Positions 1-8,540 of a stretch of 60,668 nucleotides of DNA are shown one piece after another; the stretch's first letter is position 1; each line of letters opens with the position of its first letter. Source of the stretch: Candidatus Altimarinota bacterium (lineage in GTDB: Bacteria; Patescibacteriota; Minisyncoccia; Phycocordibacterales; UBA5272). The notes beneath the pieces were generated by a model. The model was given only the letters and a program-made list of their open reading frames with translations, did not search any database and had not been told where the DNA came from. The stretch covers positions 1 to 60,668 of the forward strand of contig JAIPIK010000005.1 of NCBI GenBank assembly GCA_021734745.1, in the 5' to 3' direction. Both the position numbers and the translations under genes were made by a program.

Positions 1-65
1 TGGGATTTGAACCCACGACCCCTGCCGTGACAGGGCAGTGCTCTAACCAGCTGAGCTACGACCGC
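1..65 (-). tRNA. tRNA-Asp (anticodon GTC), 3' end cut by window edge
   Basis: Read on the minus strand, the acceptor strand GCGGTCG is followed by TA, a D arm with GCTC/GAGC pairing and an anticodon arm CTGCC-CTGTCAC-GGCAG whose loop holds GTC. The T arm GTGGG-TTCAAAT-CCCA runs off the window, so the last few bases are missing. Anticodon GTC reads Asp codons. The same 5' sequence is repeated twice upstream (see the 113-base repeat). Confidence 0.93.
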
Positions 66-290
66 ATATATTTTATTTATTACTACTATAGTGTGTCACG
101 AGTATACTATATTTCGCACTGCTGACGTGCTCACTATATTCTTTCGAGGTAAACCTCTACGAGCTGAGCTACGACCGCATATATTTTATTTATTACTACT
201 ATAGTGTGTCACGAGTATACTATATTTCGCACTGCTGACGTGCTCACTATATTCTTTCGAGGTAAACCTCTATAAGCTGAGCTACGACCG
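49..290. repeat. 113-base tandem repeat carrying 5' tRNA-Asp fragments
   Basis: The segment starting at 49 recurs at 162 and, in part, at 275, a constant period of 113 bases. The first two units differ only at their last two bases. Each unit starts with the complement of the tRNA-Asp acceptor strand and D stem and continues with an AT-rich spacer. The spacer holds two small hairpins on the minus strand, GAGG-TTTA-CCTC and GCAC-GTCAGCA-GTGC. The extra copies lie upstream of the real tRNA and have no anticodon or T arm. Bases 291-459 hold nothing recognisable. Confidence 0.9.
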
Positions 291-459
291 TGTTTGTTAA
301 ACAAGTTAAATTACTTGTTATACTTAACATTCTACCATATATCCAGTATCTTTCAAGTGAAAAACTTATCCCACTCTTACTATTTTATACCATGTTACAC
401 TATCATGATTGTTTGTATTTTCTAACAACTATTAACCAGTAACTACCAAACGCCCCTAT

Positions 460-1692
460 ATGGCTAAATCATTTTCAACAAAAAAATACTTTTCAAAAAT
501 TCACAATCCAGAACTACTTGCAGACTTTTATGAGAAACATTCTATAGTAGCAATCTTGGGTATTACTGAAAAAACACCCAGAAAAACTGCAACTGATATC
601 ATGATGGATTTTTATAAATCTATTGAACCTTCAAAAAGGATTGATATCGAAAAAGAGCTGACATTAATCAATATTCTTTCTACAAAATATTCTGTTCCTT
701 TGTTTAAATCAATTTTGAAACAAAAAAAATTACCACATGAAGAAACAACTATTGAATGTAAAACTGACCAAGACAAAGTTCTTTATTATTATTTATATAA
801 CAAAGACATTTTTGACGAAGTATTATTCTTCCATGATTTCTATGTGTCACGTGGGTATATGCTTTATGAGGCAAAAGAGGTAGAAATGAATACTGCTGAA
901 TTTGCAATTACTGAGCTTACTAAAGAGTTTAAGCGAATAGCAAACAAAGAGGAGAGAGCTACGGAGTGTGAGGTTACTGCAAACAAATTAGACGATCTAC
1001 TCTATATTCATGTAATATTTGAGGGTGGTTCACACATAAGTCCAAGTCGAAATAAAATTACAGGAGAATTAGATAGAACAAGAACTATCAAGAAACAAGA
1101 AGAGGTAAAAATTGTATATTTTCCACTAGATAAAGAGGTTCTTATTTCTTACACTGGAAGTAAGCATGAGAAAATTATCTTCCTAGATACTTTCTTACGC
1201 ATTGTTTGTAATTCTGGGTTTGATGATAAGGTTGAATCTTTTAATCTTAATGTGTTCAAAAAACAAGACTTTGATTTTACAAAGACGAATAAAGGAACCC
1301 CACTACTAAACTGGAAGTTAAAAAATATAACACTAACACTTGGTGGTGGTGATAATAATAAAAGAAAAATGAAGTTATCTTTACCGAGCTCTGTTCAAGA
1401 GAATGGACTTAACCCTCTCTTTACTACCCTTGATGAATTAGGGCTAACTAAACTTTTACAGTCATGTGTAATTGAGAATGTTGCATTAAGTTTCTCATTT
1501 TTGGACAAGCATAAAGCTGATAAGAGTGTAAACGTATCCTGTTCATTGTCTACAAAAAAGTCGTCTCTTTGCCCTTTATTTCCTTATGATAGGCACACAA
1601 GAACGTTGTTAAAACAATCAGGAATTGATGGTGGATTCATTGAGCAAGTAAAAAATGATAGTGATAAGGTAATTAAAAAGTGGGAGGAGTAG
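460..1692 (+). CDS. hypothetical protein, 410 residues
   Basis: This is an open frame with even, AT-rich codon use, lying alone between tRNA genes and opposite in direction to them. I do not recognise the family. The protein has no signal peptide or membrane segment. It is mostly charged, with a Lys-rich N-terminus, a likely beta-rich middle (around residues 180-300) and a cysteine-containing C-terminal third. The start is the first ATG, preceded by AT-rich sequence without an SD. Its place between tRNA genes suggests an acquired gene, but no integrase or direct repeat ties it to an element. The coding call is fairly sure; the function is unknown. Confidence 0.75.
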   Translation: MAKSFSTKKYFSKIHNPELLADFYEKHSIVAILGITEKTPRKTATDIMMDFYKSIEPSKRIDIEKELTLINILSTKYSVPLFKSILKQKKLPHEETTIECKTDQDKVLYYYLYNKDIFDEVLFFHDFYVSRGYMLYEAKEVEMNTAEFAITELTKEFKRIANKEERATECEVTANKLDDLLYIHVIFEGGSHISPSRNKITGELDRTRTIKKQEEVKIVYFPLDKEVLISYTGSKHEKIIFLDTFLRIVCNSGFDDKVESFNLNVFKKQDFDFTKTNKGTPLLNWKLKNITLTLGGGDNNKRKMKLSLPSSVQENGLNPLFTTLDELGLTKLLQSCVIENVALSFSFLDKHKADKSVNVSCSLSTKKSSLCPLFPYDRHTRTLLKQSGIDGGFIEQVKNDSDKVIKKWEE

Positions 1693-1777
1693 AATTTATA
1701 AGCTAGATATTTGACTGTTACGAAAGTCTTATACCTCTCGGCGCACTTTACTAATCGTCAGTTGGCTTTGTCCACCA

Positions 1778-1820
1778 ACACAGAAAACCAAGAACTAAAA
1801 GTTCTTGTTTTTCTTTTCTG
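1778..1820 (-). terminator. intrinsic terminator after tRNA(CAT)
   Basis: The hairpin CAAGAAC-TAAAA-GTTCTTG (1789-1807) sits inside longer flanking complementarity (CACAGAAAA with TTTTCTGTG). It lies directly 3' of the minus-strand tRNA and is T-rich, as expected for a terminator of that tRNA. Confidence 0.65.
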
Positions 1821-1894
1821 TGTCGGTGGGAGGGATCGAACCTCCGACCTCATCTTTATGAGTGATGTGCTCTAACCGACTGAGCTACACCGAC
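1821..1894 (-). tRNA. tRNA with anticodon CAT (elongator Met or Ile2)
   Basis: On the minus strand the acceptor GTCGGTG pairs with CACCGAC. The D arm, anticodon loop CTCATAA and T arm GGAGG-TTCGATC-CCTCC are complete. Anticodon CAT could be elongator Met or, after lysidine modification, Ile reading AUA. The lowest pair of the anticodon stem (next to the loop) is an A-A mismatch. The first pair G-C and the lack of three consecutive G-C pairs in the anticodon stem exclude initiator tRNA; that gene lies next door at 2100-2170. No CCA is encoded. Confidence 0.9.
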
Positions 1895-1997
1895 ATTTTT
1901 TAATTTTACCACTATAGACAAAACATTTATAAAAGAAATTATGTCGACCGTGTCATTCGCTTGCTAGCTACTGACATCTTCATAGCTCTTCGCTCCT

Positions 1998-2011
1998 CGA
2001 GCTACACCGAC
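1998..2011 (-). repeat. 5' fragment of the CAT tRNA, upstream copy
   Basis: On the minus strand this reads GTCGGTGTAGCTCG, matching the first 13 bases of the tRNA at 1821-1894. It is followed by unrelated sequence instead of the rest of a tRNA. The arrangement copies the situation upstream of tRNA-Asp: an extra 5' tRNA fragment a short way upstream of the intact gene. Confidence 0.7.
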
Positions 2012-2039
2012 ATATTATAATTTTATCACACCAGATTCC

Positions 2040-2078
2040 AAAACTTGAGCGTCGCCACTACGTGGCGACGCTCAAGTT
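2040..2078. terminator. strong symmetrical hairpin downstream of initiator tRNA
   Basis: Two perfectly complementary 18-base arms (AAACTTGAGCGTCGCCAC and its complement) enclose a three-base loop TAC. The hairpin is GC-rich in its centre and flanked by A/T runs, so it could terminate in either direction. It most likely ends the transcript of the minus-strand initiator tRNA at 2100-2170. Confidence 0.75.
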
Positions 2079-2099
2079 TTAGTGTCACGCAGTTACTTG

Positions 2100-2170
2100 T
2101 TGCGGGGACAGGAATCGAACCTATGTCCCGAGGTTATGAGCCTCGTGAGTTACCTCTACTCTACCCCGCT
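2100..2170 (-). tRNA. initiator tRNA-fMet (anticodon CAT)
   Basis: On the minus strand the sequence starts AGCGGGG and ends CCCCGCAA. Position 1 is therefore mismatched with position 72, the mark of bacterial initiator tRNA. The anticodon stem CGAGG-CTCATAA-CCTCG is stable, the loop carries CAT, and the T arm is ACAGG-type with TTCGATT. No CCA is encoded. Confidence 0.9.
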
Positions 2171-2310
2171 ATGTATATTTGAAATAACAAATTAATTATC
2201 AATCAAAACCTTACTAGGTCTAAATATACTACCATAAATACACATATTAAACAAGCTCACTTCATAATTAAATGATTATTTTATAGCAAAAAACAGACTA
2301 ATATTTTTAC

Positions 2311-3699
2311 TTACCCTATTACTTTTAATTCTCTAAATACTGACTCATACAATATAAAAGATCTCTTCGCTTCTCTTTCTGTAAGCTCAAAATCTGACCC
2401 TTCATGAGCAATTCTATTACGTATCTTGTGTGCATCCCAGGCCATATCTATTGTTTTGAAACTTGCTGTTTTTAACATTTCACTAACACTATCACCCCTG
2501 TATCCTTTTCCCCTTAAAACTTCTAACAAAAGGTTATCTGCCTCCATAATTCCAATTCTCCACAGAGCCTCACTTGTACTACTCATATATCCTTGTATTA
2601 CAGCAAACTTTGGATGGTCCTTAAATTCCTGCATTGTAGGAGGTAAAGCAGGAGCCTCTTCATAAACTGGCAAGTTGGCAATCCCTGCTGGCATACTCTC
2701 CTCTTTGTGATGCTTAATTGTATGTAAATTATGATGAGTAGAAGTGTTACCATGTGCGCCATGAAAATGATGTTCGTAATGATTTAATGACTTAAGAAAA
2801 ACTATCAACCACCGCATAGATGTATACACGAGTAAAACAATAAATAATATAGATAGAACAGATAGTAAATTAGAAAAAAATTGAAGCACTGGATTTTGTA
2901 TTGAAAAATGAAGACCTTCAGTACTTTTCTGAAGATCAAACTGTGAAATTTGGCTTAAATTATCTGAATCAAGTGGGTATGTATCCATTCCATCGTATAT
3001 ACCGTCTAGATCACTGTCTTTACTGTTATTATTTGTTCCTAAAAAAGTTTCAATCTTATCACTTACTCCATCACTGTCAGAATCAGGCCCAATTGATGTA
3101 ATGTTAGAATTAAGTGGGGATTCATCTCTTCCGTCAATGACTCCGTCTCTATCTGTATCATTATTAAGTGGATCTGTCCCAGTCAATAATTCAACACCAT
3201 CTGCAAGACCATCTCTATCAGAATCTGGATTCTTATAATCAGTACCATGGGCAATTTCATAGCTATCCGGAACTGCATCACCGTCTGTATCTTTCGGACC
3301 AATACCTAGAACATCACGAACATGGTCCATAAAACTATAATCTTCTTCATACCGCTCTTTAAGCTGTGCGCTAGTTACATTATATTTATCATGTGGACTG
3401 CTGTCAGAAATATCAGGAATACCATCGCCGTCACTATCGGTAAGTTTCTTTCCGAAGACATCAAACATTTTCTGCCATAATGAATAGTGAACATCAGAAG
3501 GTGGAACATCCGCATTTTTAATTATAAAATATTCATCGAACCAACCCCTGTCCCGCAATCCATCCCAAGTAAGACTTGAACGACTTTCTATATATTCCTC
3601 AGGATTATTACGAAGTACAGTAAAAAACCATGTATACTTTATCCAAAGTAATACATCATAAATTCTATTAAATATATAATCGATAGATAAAGAATACAT
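2311..3699 (-). CDS. membrane-anchored thrombospondin type 3 repeat protein with C-terminal HEPN-like domain
   Basis: A hydrophobic segment near residues 8-30 is followed by a region of Asp-rich calcium-binding repeats of the DSDGDGIPD / DTDGDAVPD / DSDRDGLAD type (about residues 90-250). A second membrane segment lies near 275-300, followed by a His-rich linker and a helical C-terminal domain. The repeats should bind calcium outside the cell. The C-terminal domain contains RNRIAH, which fits the RNxxxH motif of HEPN domains, in a helix-rich setting like DUF4145. The in-frame TTG two codons earlier is less likely than the ATG used here. No SD is visible. The TSP3 repeats are certain; the HEPN assignment is inference. 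Confidence 0.88.
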   Translation of the reverse strand: MYSLSIDYIFNRIYDVLLWIKYTWFFTVLRNNPEEYIESRSSLTWDGLRDRGWFDEYFIIKNADVPPSDVHYSLWQKMFDVFGKKLTDSDGDGIPDISDSSPHDKYNVTSAQLKERYEEDYSFMDHVRDVLGIGPKDTDGDAVPDSYEIAHGTDYKNPDSDRDGLADGVELLTGTDPLNNDTDRDGVIDGRDESPLNSNITSIGPDSDSDGVSDKIETFLGTNNNSKDSDLDGIYDGMDTYPLDSDNLSQISQFDLQKSTEGLHFSIQNPVLQFFSNLLSVLSILFIVLLVYTSMRWLIVFLKSLNHYEHHFHGAHGNTSTHHNLHTIKHHKEESMPAGIANLPVYEEAPALPPTMQEFKDHPKFAVIQGYMSSTSEALWRIGIMEADNLLLEVLRGKGYRGDSVSEMLKTASFKTIDMAWDAHKIRNRIAHEGSDFELTEREAKRSFILYESVFRELKVIG

Positions 3700-3786
3700 G
3701 GGCAAATAGTTCGTAATTACTATTCAATAGTTACTAGTTAATAATACCATGAAAGTACTTCGCTCTTTTGTGTATTAGTATAAAAA

Positions 3787-5205
3787 CTATTTAATAATAG
3801 CTAATTCAAATTCTTTTCCAATTGTGAATAATGTTCCTTCTGACATATGTGACGCTACAAACTGCATGCCTAAAGGAAGCCCTGAGGAAGTTTTACCAGA
3901 TGGTATAGAAATAGCTGGAACACCCACAATATTAACAGGTACAGTAAAAATATCAGCTAAATACATAGCTAAAGGATCTTGAGATTTTTCACCTATCTTA
4001 AATGCTGGCACTGGTGAAGTAGGCGTAGCAATAACATCAACTTCTTGAAATACTTTCTCAAATTCCTTTCTCAACATTTCACGAACAAGGTTCGCTTTAT
4101 TGTAATATGCATCATGATACCCAGAAGAAAGAACATATGTTCCTAATAATATACGACGGCGTACTTCGGGGCCGAAACCAGCAGTACGACTTTCAAAATA
4201 ACTTTGAATACTTGTCTCACCAGGATGGGATAATCCGAAACGGATACCATCATATCTAGCAAGATTACTAGATACTTCAGCTGGCATTAAAATATAATAT
4301 ACAGATAGTGCTTTCTCTAAATATTCAATATTAATATCTTTTATAATGTATCCAAAGTTTTTCATCATATCTATAGATATATTAAAATTATCAAGAACCT
4401 CTTTATCAATTCCTTCTCTATTAACGAAACTCATCGGTATTCCAATAATTTTCTTTAGATTTTCAACTTTCGGCTTTCGGCTTTCATTTGATAGTGAAGT
4501 ACTGTCTAACTCGTCATATCCAGAAATAATTTTATATACCTCTTCTACATCTTCGACAGAATTCCCAAATGGGCCAATCTGATCAAGCGATGAACCCATT
4601 GCCATAACTCCATATCTAGAAACGTCTCCATATGTTGTTTTAAGCCCTACAACACCACATAGTGAAGCTGGTTGCCTTATAGATCCACCAGTATCTGAGC
4701 CGAGTGATACTGGTACACCGCCATAAGCAACAACTGCTGCTGACCCTCCTGAGGAACCTCCTGCGACACGTGTAATGTCATGTGGGTTTTTGGTTACTCC
4801 AAAAGCTGAGTTCTCAGTACTCCCACCCATAGCGAATTCATCCATATTTGCCCTAGCTATTAAAATAGCACCAGCTTCTTTTAATTTTTTAATTACAGTA
4901 GCATCATATGTTGCATGGTATTTCTCTAAAATTTTAGAGCCACCCGTTGCAAGCTCTCCTTTTACCAAAATGTTATCTTTAATTACTATTGGAATACCTG
5001 TTAAGGTATTTGCTTTTCCATCCTTAAACATTTTTTCTGCAACAACAATCTGTGAAGAAATTAATGAGTCTGAATATAGGCCCAGCAAAGCATGTATATC
5101 TCCATCCTTTTCAGCTATTGTCTTCTTGCATTCTATAACTAAGGACTCAACGGTAATTGTTCCATTCTTCAACTCTTCATGTAATTGTTTAAGTGTCTTT
5201 TGCAT
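3787..5205 (-). CDS. gatA: aspartyl/glutamyl-tRNA amidotransferase subunit A
   Basis: GatA is the amidase that releases ammonia from glutamine so that mischarged Glu-tRNA(Gln) or Asp-tRNA(Asn) can be amidated by GatB. The amidase signature is complete: Lys76 in IPIVIKDNI, Ser151 in GGSSGGS and Ser175 in SDTGGSIRQPA have the same spacing as the known Lys-Ser-Ser triad. The length (472) is normal for the family. It follows gatC on the same strand with a short gap. gatB is not in the window. With only a GluRS and an archaeal-type AspRS here, the cell probably makes Gln-tRNA and perhaps Asn-tRNA by this route. Confidence 0.97.
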   Translation of the reverse strand: MQKTLKQLHEELKNGTITVESLVIECKKTIAEKDGDIHALLGLYSDSLISSQIVVAEKMFKDGKANTLTGIPIVIKDNILVKGELATGGSKILEKYHATYDATVIKKLKEAGAILIARANMDEFAMGGSTENSAFGVTKNPHDITRVAGGSSGGSAAVVAYGGVPVSLGSDTGGSIRQPASLCGVVGLKTTYGDVSRYGVMAMGSSLDQIGPFGNSVEDVEEVYKIISGYDELDSTSLSNESRKPKVENLKKIIGIPMSFVNREGIDKEVLDNFNISIDMMKNFGYIIKDINIEYLEKALSVYYILMPAEVSSNLARYDGIRFGLSHPGETSIQSYFESRTAGFGPEVRRRILLGTYVLSSGYHDAYYNKANLVREMLRKEFEKVFQEVDVIATPTSPVPAFKIGEKSQDPLAMYLADIFTVPVNIVGVPAISIPSGKTSSGLPLGMQFVASHMSEGTLFTIGKEFELAIIK

Positions 5206-5242
5206 GTGTTTATATTTTGACTTTATGGACTTTATAAACTTT

Positions 5243-5551
5243 TTACTTTAATACTTGTTCTACTTTCACATAATCATCTTTAACTGAAGGAGCTTCATCT
5301 AACAAGGTTTTAGTATTTGAATTTGTTTCTCTTGTAATAACATCTTCTCTGACCACATTAAATACACCTTTTTCACCTAAAGCAATTCGCTCTTCTTCTA
5401 CGGAAGAATTTGACAATGATATTTCATTTATTTCAGAGACATATCCCAAAATAGCCTGCATGTCTAAAAGCATTTTTGGTTTTTCATCTTTTGTTACATT
5501 AATTCTAGCTAGTGACGACAAATTATCTAAATCCTGTTCTGTAAATGACAT
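5243..5551 (-). CDS. gatC: aspartyl/glutamyl-tRNA amidotransferase subunit C
   Basis: This small protein of 102 residues stabilises the GatA-GatB contact. The family pattern is present: an N-terminal helix with LSSLARI, a central DMQAILGYVSEI segment and the C-terminal VREDV followed by LLDEAP. It lies immediately upstream of gatA in the same direction, the usual order. The start is the ATG followed by SFTEQDLDNL; it has AT-rich upstream sequence and no SD. Confidence 0.95.
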   Translation of the reverse strand: MSFTEQDLDNLSSLARINVTKDEKPKMLLDMQAILGYVSEINEISLSNSSVEEERIALGEKGVFNVVREDVITRETNSNTKTLLDEAPSVKDDYVKVEQVLK

Positions 5552-5614
5552 AATACTTTATATTTTAACACAAAGACGGCAAACATAATAACAAACAATA
5601 ATCACACCCTTTAA

Positions 5615-5716
5615 CTACTTAATTTTCATTAAAATAATCCATACCCCCACAGCTGAACCAATAACAAACACAGTAAAAATCATAAGAGTAAATACTGGTA
5701 GTGTAAATGTTATCAT
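5615..5716 (-). CDS. 33-residue single-pass membrane microprotein, second of a pair
   Basis: The short frame encodes a protein starting MITFTLPVFTL and ending WIILMKIK, almost entirely hydrophobic, so it is one membrane helix with a positively charged tail. Its ATG overlaps the TGA stop of the preceding microprotein (ATGA), which suggests coupled translation. The two proteins have the same length and share MIT(F/L)T(L/I)P at the start, so they look like a tandem duplication. The function is unknown. The coding case rests on the paralogy, the ATGA overlap and the position behind the M23 peptidase gene. Confidence 0.6.
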   Translation of the reverse strand: MITFTLPVFTLMIFTVFVIGSAVGVWIILMKIK

Positions 5717-5814
5717 AGGTTATTTAGCCAAAAAGCAGACACGGATGTAATCATTCCAAGAATAAAAGTTATAATAATTATTAATATTACTGCAGGAATT
5801 GTAAGTGTAATCAT
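5713..5814 (-). CDS. 33-residue single-pass membrane microprotein, first of a pair
   Basis: The frame encodes a protein starting MITLTIPAVIL and ending SAFWLNNL: one hydrophobic helix with almost no charge. It begins 14 bases after the M23 peptidase gene and overlaps the next microprotein by four bases. Both features suggest one transcript with the peptidase. It may be a small partner of the cell-envelope peptidase, but this is only inferred from position. Confidence 0.6.
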   Translation of the reverse strand: MITLTIPAVILIIIITFILGMITSVSAFWLNNL

Positions 5815-5827
5815 AAAATATATTTTA

Positions 5828-7123
5828 CTACAAATAACTAAGTGGGTTAAGATATCCTTCTTTTGGAGCAAGAGGCATAATCATATATGTACCGCACACT
5901 TTACTCTTATACTCTGTTGGACCAGATATATGAACAGAATCTGATGCATATACTGTAAAGTGAAGATGTGGACCAGTACTATAACCAGTATTACCTGAGA
6001 GGCCAATTTTTTGTCTTGATGCAACTTTCTCACCTGTTTCAACTTGAATTACCGATAAGTGAGCATATAGTGTAGTAAGCCCATTTGCATGTCTAATTAG
6101 AATCCATTTGCCATATGATACTCCATTGCACGCGGAATCAGTATTACCAGTTCCTAAAACAATACCAGCCCCTGCTGAATAAATAGGTGTTCCAGTCCTT
6201 ACTCCAAAGTCTATACCATTATGCCCAGAACCATTATATACCTGCGGATTTTTTGTAGAAAATGCAGTTTTACCAAAATATTGTGTAACGTAAATATCCT
6301 CAACAGGATATTGAAGAACCCCCTTTCCTGTATCAGGCAGTTTGGATGCATCAACAAAAACTCTCAACTTTGACTCAACATCTAGCATTTCAGATTCAAG
6401 TTTATCTTTTTTTGCTTTTCTAACAGCAAGAAGTTTTTGATATTCACTTTCTCTATTTTTTGTCTGCACCAATAAGCTATTTTTATCTTTTGATGTTTGA
6501 GTAACTAAATCTTTTTGATTGGTAAGTGTTTTATTAAGATTTTCTAAAACATGTTTACTTGATTCATAGCTAGCCTTTTGCAAAGATAGTGACATTTTTA
6601 TATCAATAAGCTCTCTAACTTTATGATTAATTGCTCGCGATGCTTCACTTCCTCTTTTCATAATTTCAATAGCATCAGAAAGATGCGACCCTGGGGCAAG
6701 TACTCCAATAAATGCAGGAATATATTGTTCTGATTGAGCTAATGACCTCAGAGATTCAGAAAGGGCTTTTTTGTTTCTGTCTAAAACACTTTCTGTTGAA
6801 TCTATTCTACCTTTTGTTGTAGTAATGTTGTCTTGAGTCCTAAGAATACGTAATTTTGTATAACTAATATCTTTAGCTAAAAGAGCCTTACGGTTTTCCA
6901 AATTAATGAGTGCTTGTTTCAAAGTTTTTGCTTCACCTTGAGTCTTTGCCACTTTTGAACTATAGCTTTTGATTTCAGCATCAAGCGATTTAATTTGAGC
7001 AGATAGCGAGTCTAAATCACCTTGAAGTTCTTCTGCAGTTTGAGCAAACAACTGAATTGGTGAACTGTAAGAGAACAAAAAAATAAATACAAGTATTAAT
7101 GATGGTATTTGACGTATTAACAT
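5828..7123 (-). CDS. M23-family peptidoglycan peptidase with N-terminal coiled coil (EnvC/NlpD-like)
   Basis: The protein (431 residues) starts with a signal peptide or anchor (LILVFIFLFSYSS). It continues with a long coiled coil (about 30-250, heptads rich in Leu, Lys, Glu and Ser) and ends with an M23 domain. The metal and active-site motifs are visible: HNGIDFG, with a downstream LYAHLS, and HLHFTVY. Such proteins cut peptide cross-links, or activate amidases, at division sites. The end of the domain contains an unusual insertion with two cysteines (residues about 335 and 409) that could form a disulfide outside the cell. Two membrane microproteins follow directly. Confidence 0.93.
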   Translation of the reverse strand: MLIRQIPSLILVFIFLFSYSSPIQLFAQTAEELQGDLDSLSAQIKSLDAEIKSYSSKVAKTQGEAKTLKQALINLENRKALLAKDISYTKLRILRTQDNITTTKGRIDSTESVLDRNKKALSESLRSLAQSEQYIPAFIGVLAPGSHLSDAIEIMKRGSEASRAINHKVRELIDIKMSLSLQKASYESSKHVLENLNKTLTNQKDLVTQTSKDKNSLLVQTKNRESEYQKLLAVRKAKKDKLESEMLDVESKLRVFVDASKLPDTGKGVLQYPVEDIYVTQYFGKTAFSTKNPQVYNGSGHNGIDFGVRTGTPIYSAGAGIVLGTGNTDSACNGVSYGKWILIRHANGLTTLYAHLSVIQVETGEKVASRQKIGLSGNTGYSTGPHLHFTVYASDSVHISGPTEYKSKVCGTYMIMPLAPKEGYLNPLSYL

Positions 7124-7140
7124 ACTTACTTATAAGTATA

Positions 7141-8460
7141 CTATGAATCAAGTGACTGGCATGCATTATCAATGCGGATAACAACTTCTTCAACTCCTAA
7201 TACATAACATATAGTGAAAGGATCTACAGACTTTTCCTGTCCTGATAATGCCATTCGAAGTGGCCACAACACATTTCCTTTTCCATTTTTTTCTGCATAT
7301 TCCATAATTGATTGTTTCAGACTGTCTGGCGAGGAGAAATCAGCCTTAAGCAGCAACCCCTTAACTGATTTAAGATTTTGTGATGCTTCTGATTTATTGC
7401 TATTTTTCCAAACAATTTTTTCAACATCAACTACAGGTCTTTTTATAAAAAATCTGAACTCTGTATTATCAACTGTCGCCAAATCGCCATAATTAGAAAT
7501 TTTTTCTATTACTGTTGGTAATAATTTTTTTAACATATCTTCGGGGTAATCTTTCATGTGTCTTTCTATGCTTTTCAATTGAACATCTACTGATTGTAAT
7601 TTTATATGTTCCTTATTCACCCATGAAAGTTTTTCTTTATTAAAAATTGCACCGCCTTTATGGATTTTTGTAATATCAAAAACCTCAACTAATTCATCCA
7701 AAGTAAATATTTCTTTTTCACCACCAGGGTTAAACCCTATAAATGCCATGAAGTTTAGAATAGCTGATGGAAGATACCCCATATCACGATAATCTGTCAC
7801 AGGAAGTGCTCCTTTTCTCTTTGAGAGCTTCGTTCTGTCTTCGGACAACACAAGTGGTAGGTGGGCATATATTGGCTGAGGAAATCCTAATGCTTCTCTA
7901 ATGAGTATTTGTCGTGGAGTATTAGGAATATGATCTTCACCTCTTAATATATGAGTGACCCCTTCTTCATAATCATCAACTACAACAGCAATATGAAATA
8001 GTGGTTCTGAAATTGATTTTGCAATAACAAAATCTCCTAAATCTTTTGTATCAGTTTCTATTTTTCCACGAATTGCATCTTCAAATATTACTGTCTGTCC
8101 ATTATTTTTAAATCTAACTAATTCTCTAATAACCCCACTTCCATCCTTTGCTTCTTCTTTTGAGATATATGCTTTTCCATCATTAATCAACTTCTGTAAA
8201 TATTTTGTATGAGATTCTACATGTTCACTTTGTCTATATTTTTCATCATATGAAAGACCTAGCCATTCCAAACTTTCAACAATATTATCCTCATACTCTT
8301 TTTTACTACGTTCGCGGTCAGTATCTTCAATACGAAGAATAAATTTCCCTCCATTTTTTTTTGCGAACATATATGCGAACACCGCCGTCCGATAATTCCC
8401 CATATGTAGCAACCCTGTTGGACTAGGTGCAAATCGTGTAACAATTTTTGACGTAACCAT
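7141..8460 (-). CDS. gltX: glutamyl-tRNA synthetase
   Basis: This class I synthetase charges tRNA-Glu and, in organisms with GatCAB, probably tRNA-Gln as well. The ATP-binding motifs are clear: PSPTGLLHMGN replaces the usual HIGN form, and KLSKRKG is the KMSKS loop. The catalytic core covers residues 1-310 and a helical anticodon-binding part the rest. At 439 residues it is slightly shorter than typical GluRS. The start ATG is two codons before the conserved first strand. A short gap separates it from the M23 gene downstream. Confidence 0.96.
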   Translation of the reverse strand: MVTSKIVTRFAPSPTGLLHMGNYRTAVFAYMFAKKNGGKFILRIEDTDRERSKKEYEDNIVESLEWLGLSYDEKYRQSEHVESHTKYLQKLINDGKAYISKEEAKDGSGVIRELVRFKNNGQTVIFEDAIRGKIETDTKDLGDFVIAKSISEPLFHIAVVVDDYEEGVTHILRGEDHIPNTPRQILIREALGFPQPIYAHLPLVLSEDRTKLSKRKGALPVTDYRDMGYLPSAILNFMAFIGFNPGGEKEIFTLDELVEVFDITKIHKGGAIFNKEKLSWVNKEHIKLQSVDVQLKSIERHMKDYPEDMLKKLLPTVIEKISNYGDLATVDNTEFRFFIKRPVVDVEKIVWKNSNKSEASQNLKSVKGLLLKADFSSPDSLKQSIMEYAEKNGKGNVLWPLRMALSGQEKSVDPFTICYVLGVEEVVIRIDNACQSLDS

Positions 8461-8540
8461 ATTTACACATTATATCATGAATAAATTCTAGAAACTTTTA
8501 AAAAATACTAACCATACTATTCAACTACCGTTATTTTTTA

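Noticed and set aside
49-300. CRISPR array
   Set aside because: The repeat unit is 113 bases with identical 'spacers' and contains a tRNA fragment; there are no cas genes.
4775-5251. A 158-residue plus-strand frame opposite gatA and a 123-residue frame opposite dnaK (23018-23389)
   Set aside because: Both are reflections of strongly biased coding sequence on the other strand, without start signals or protein-like composition.
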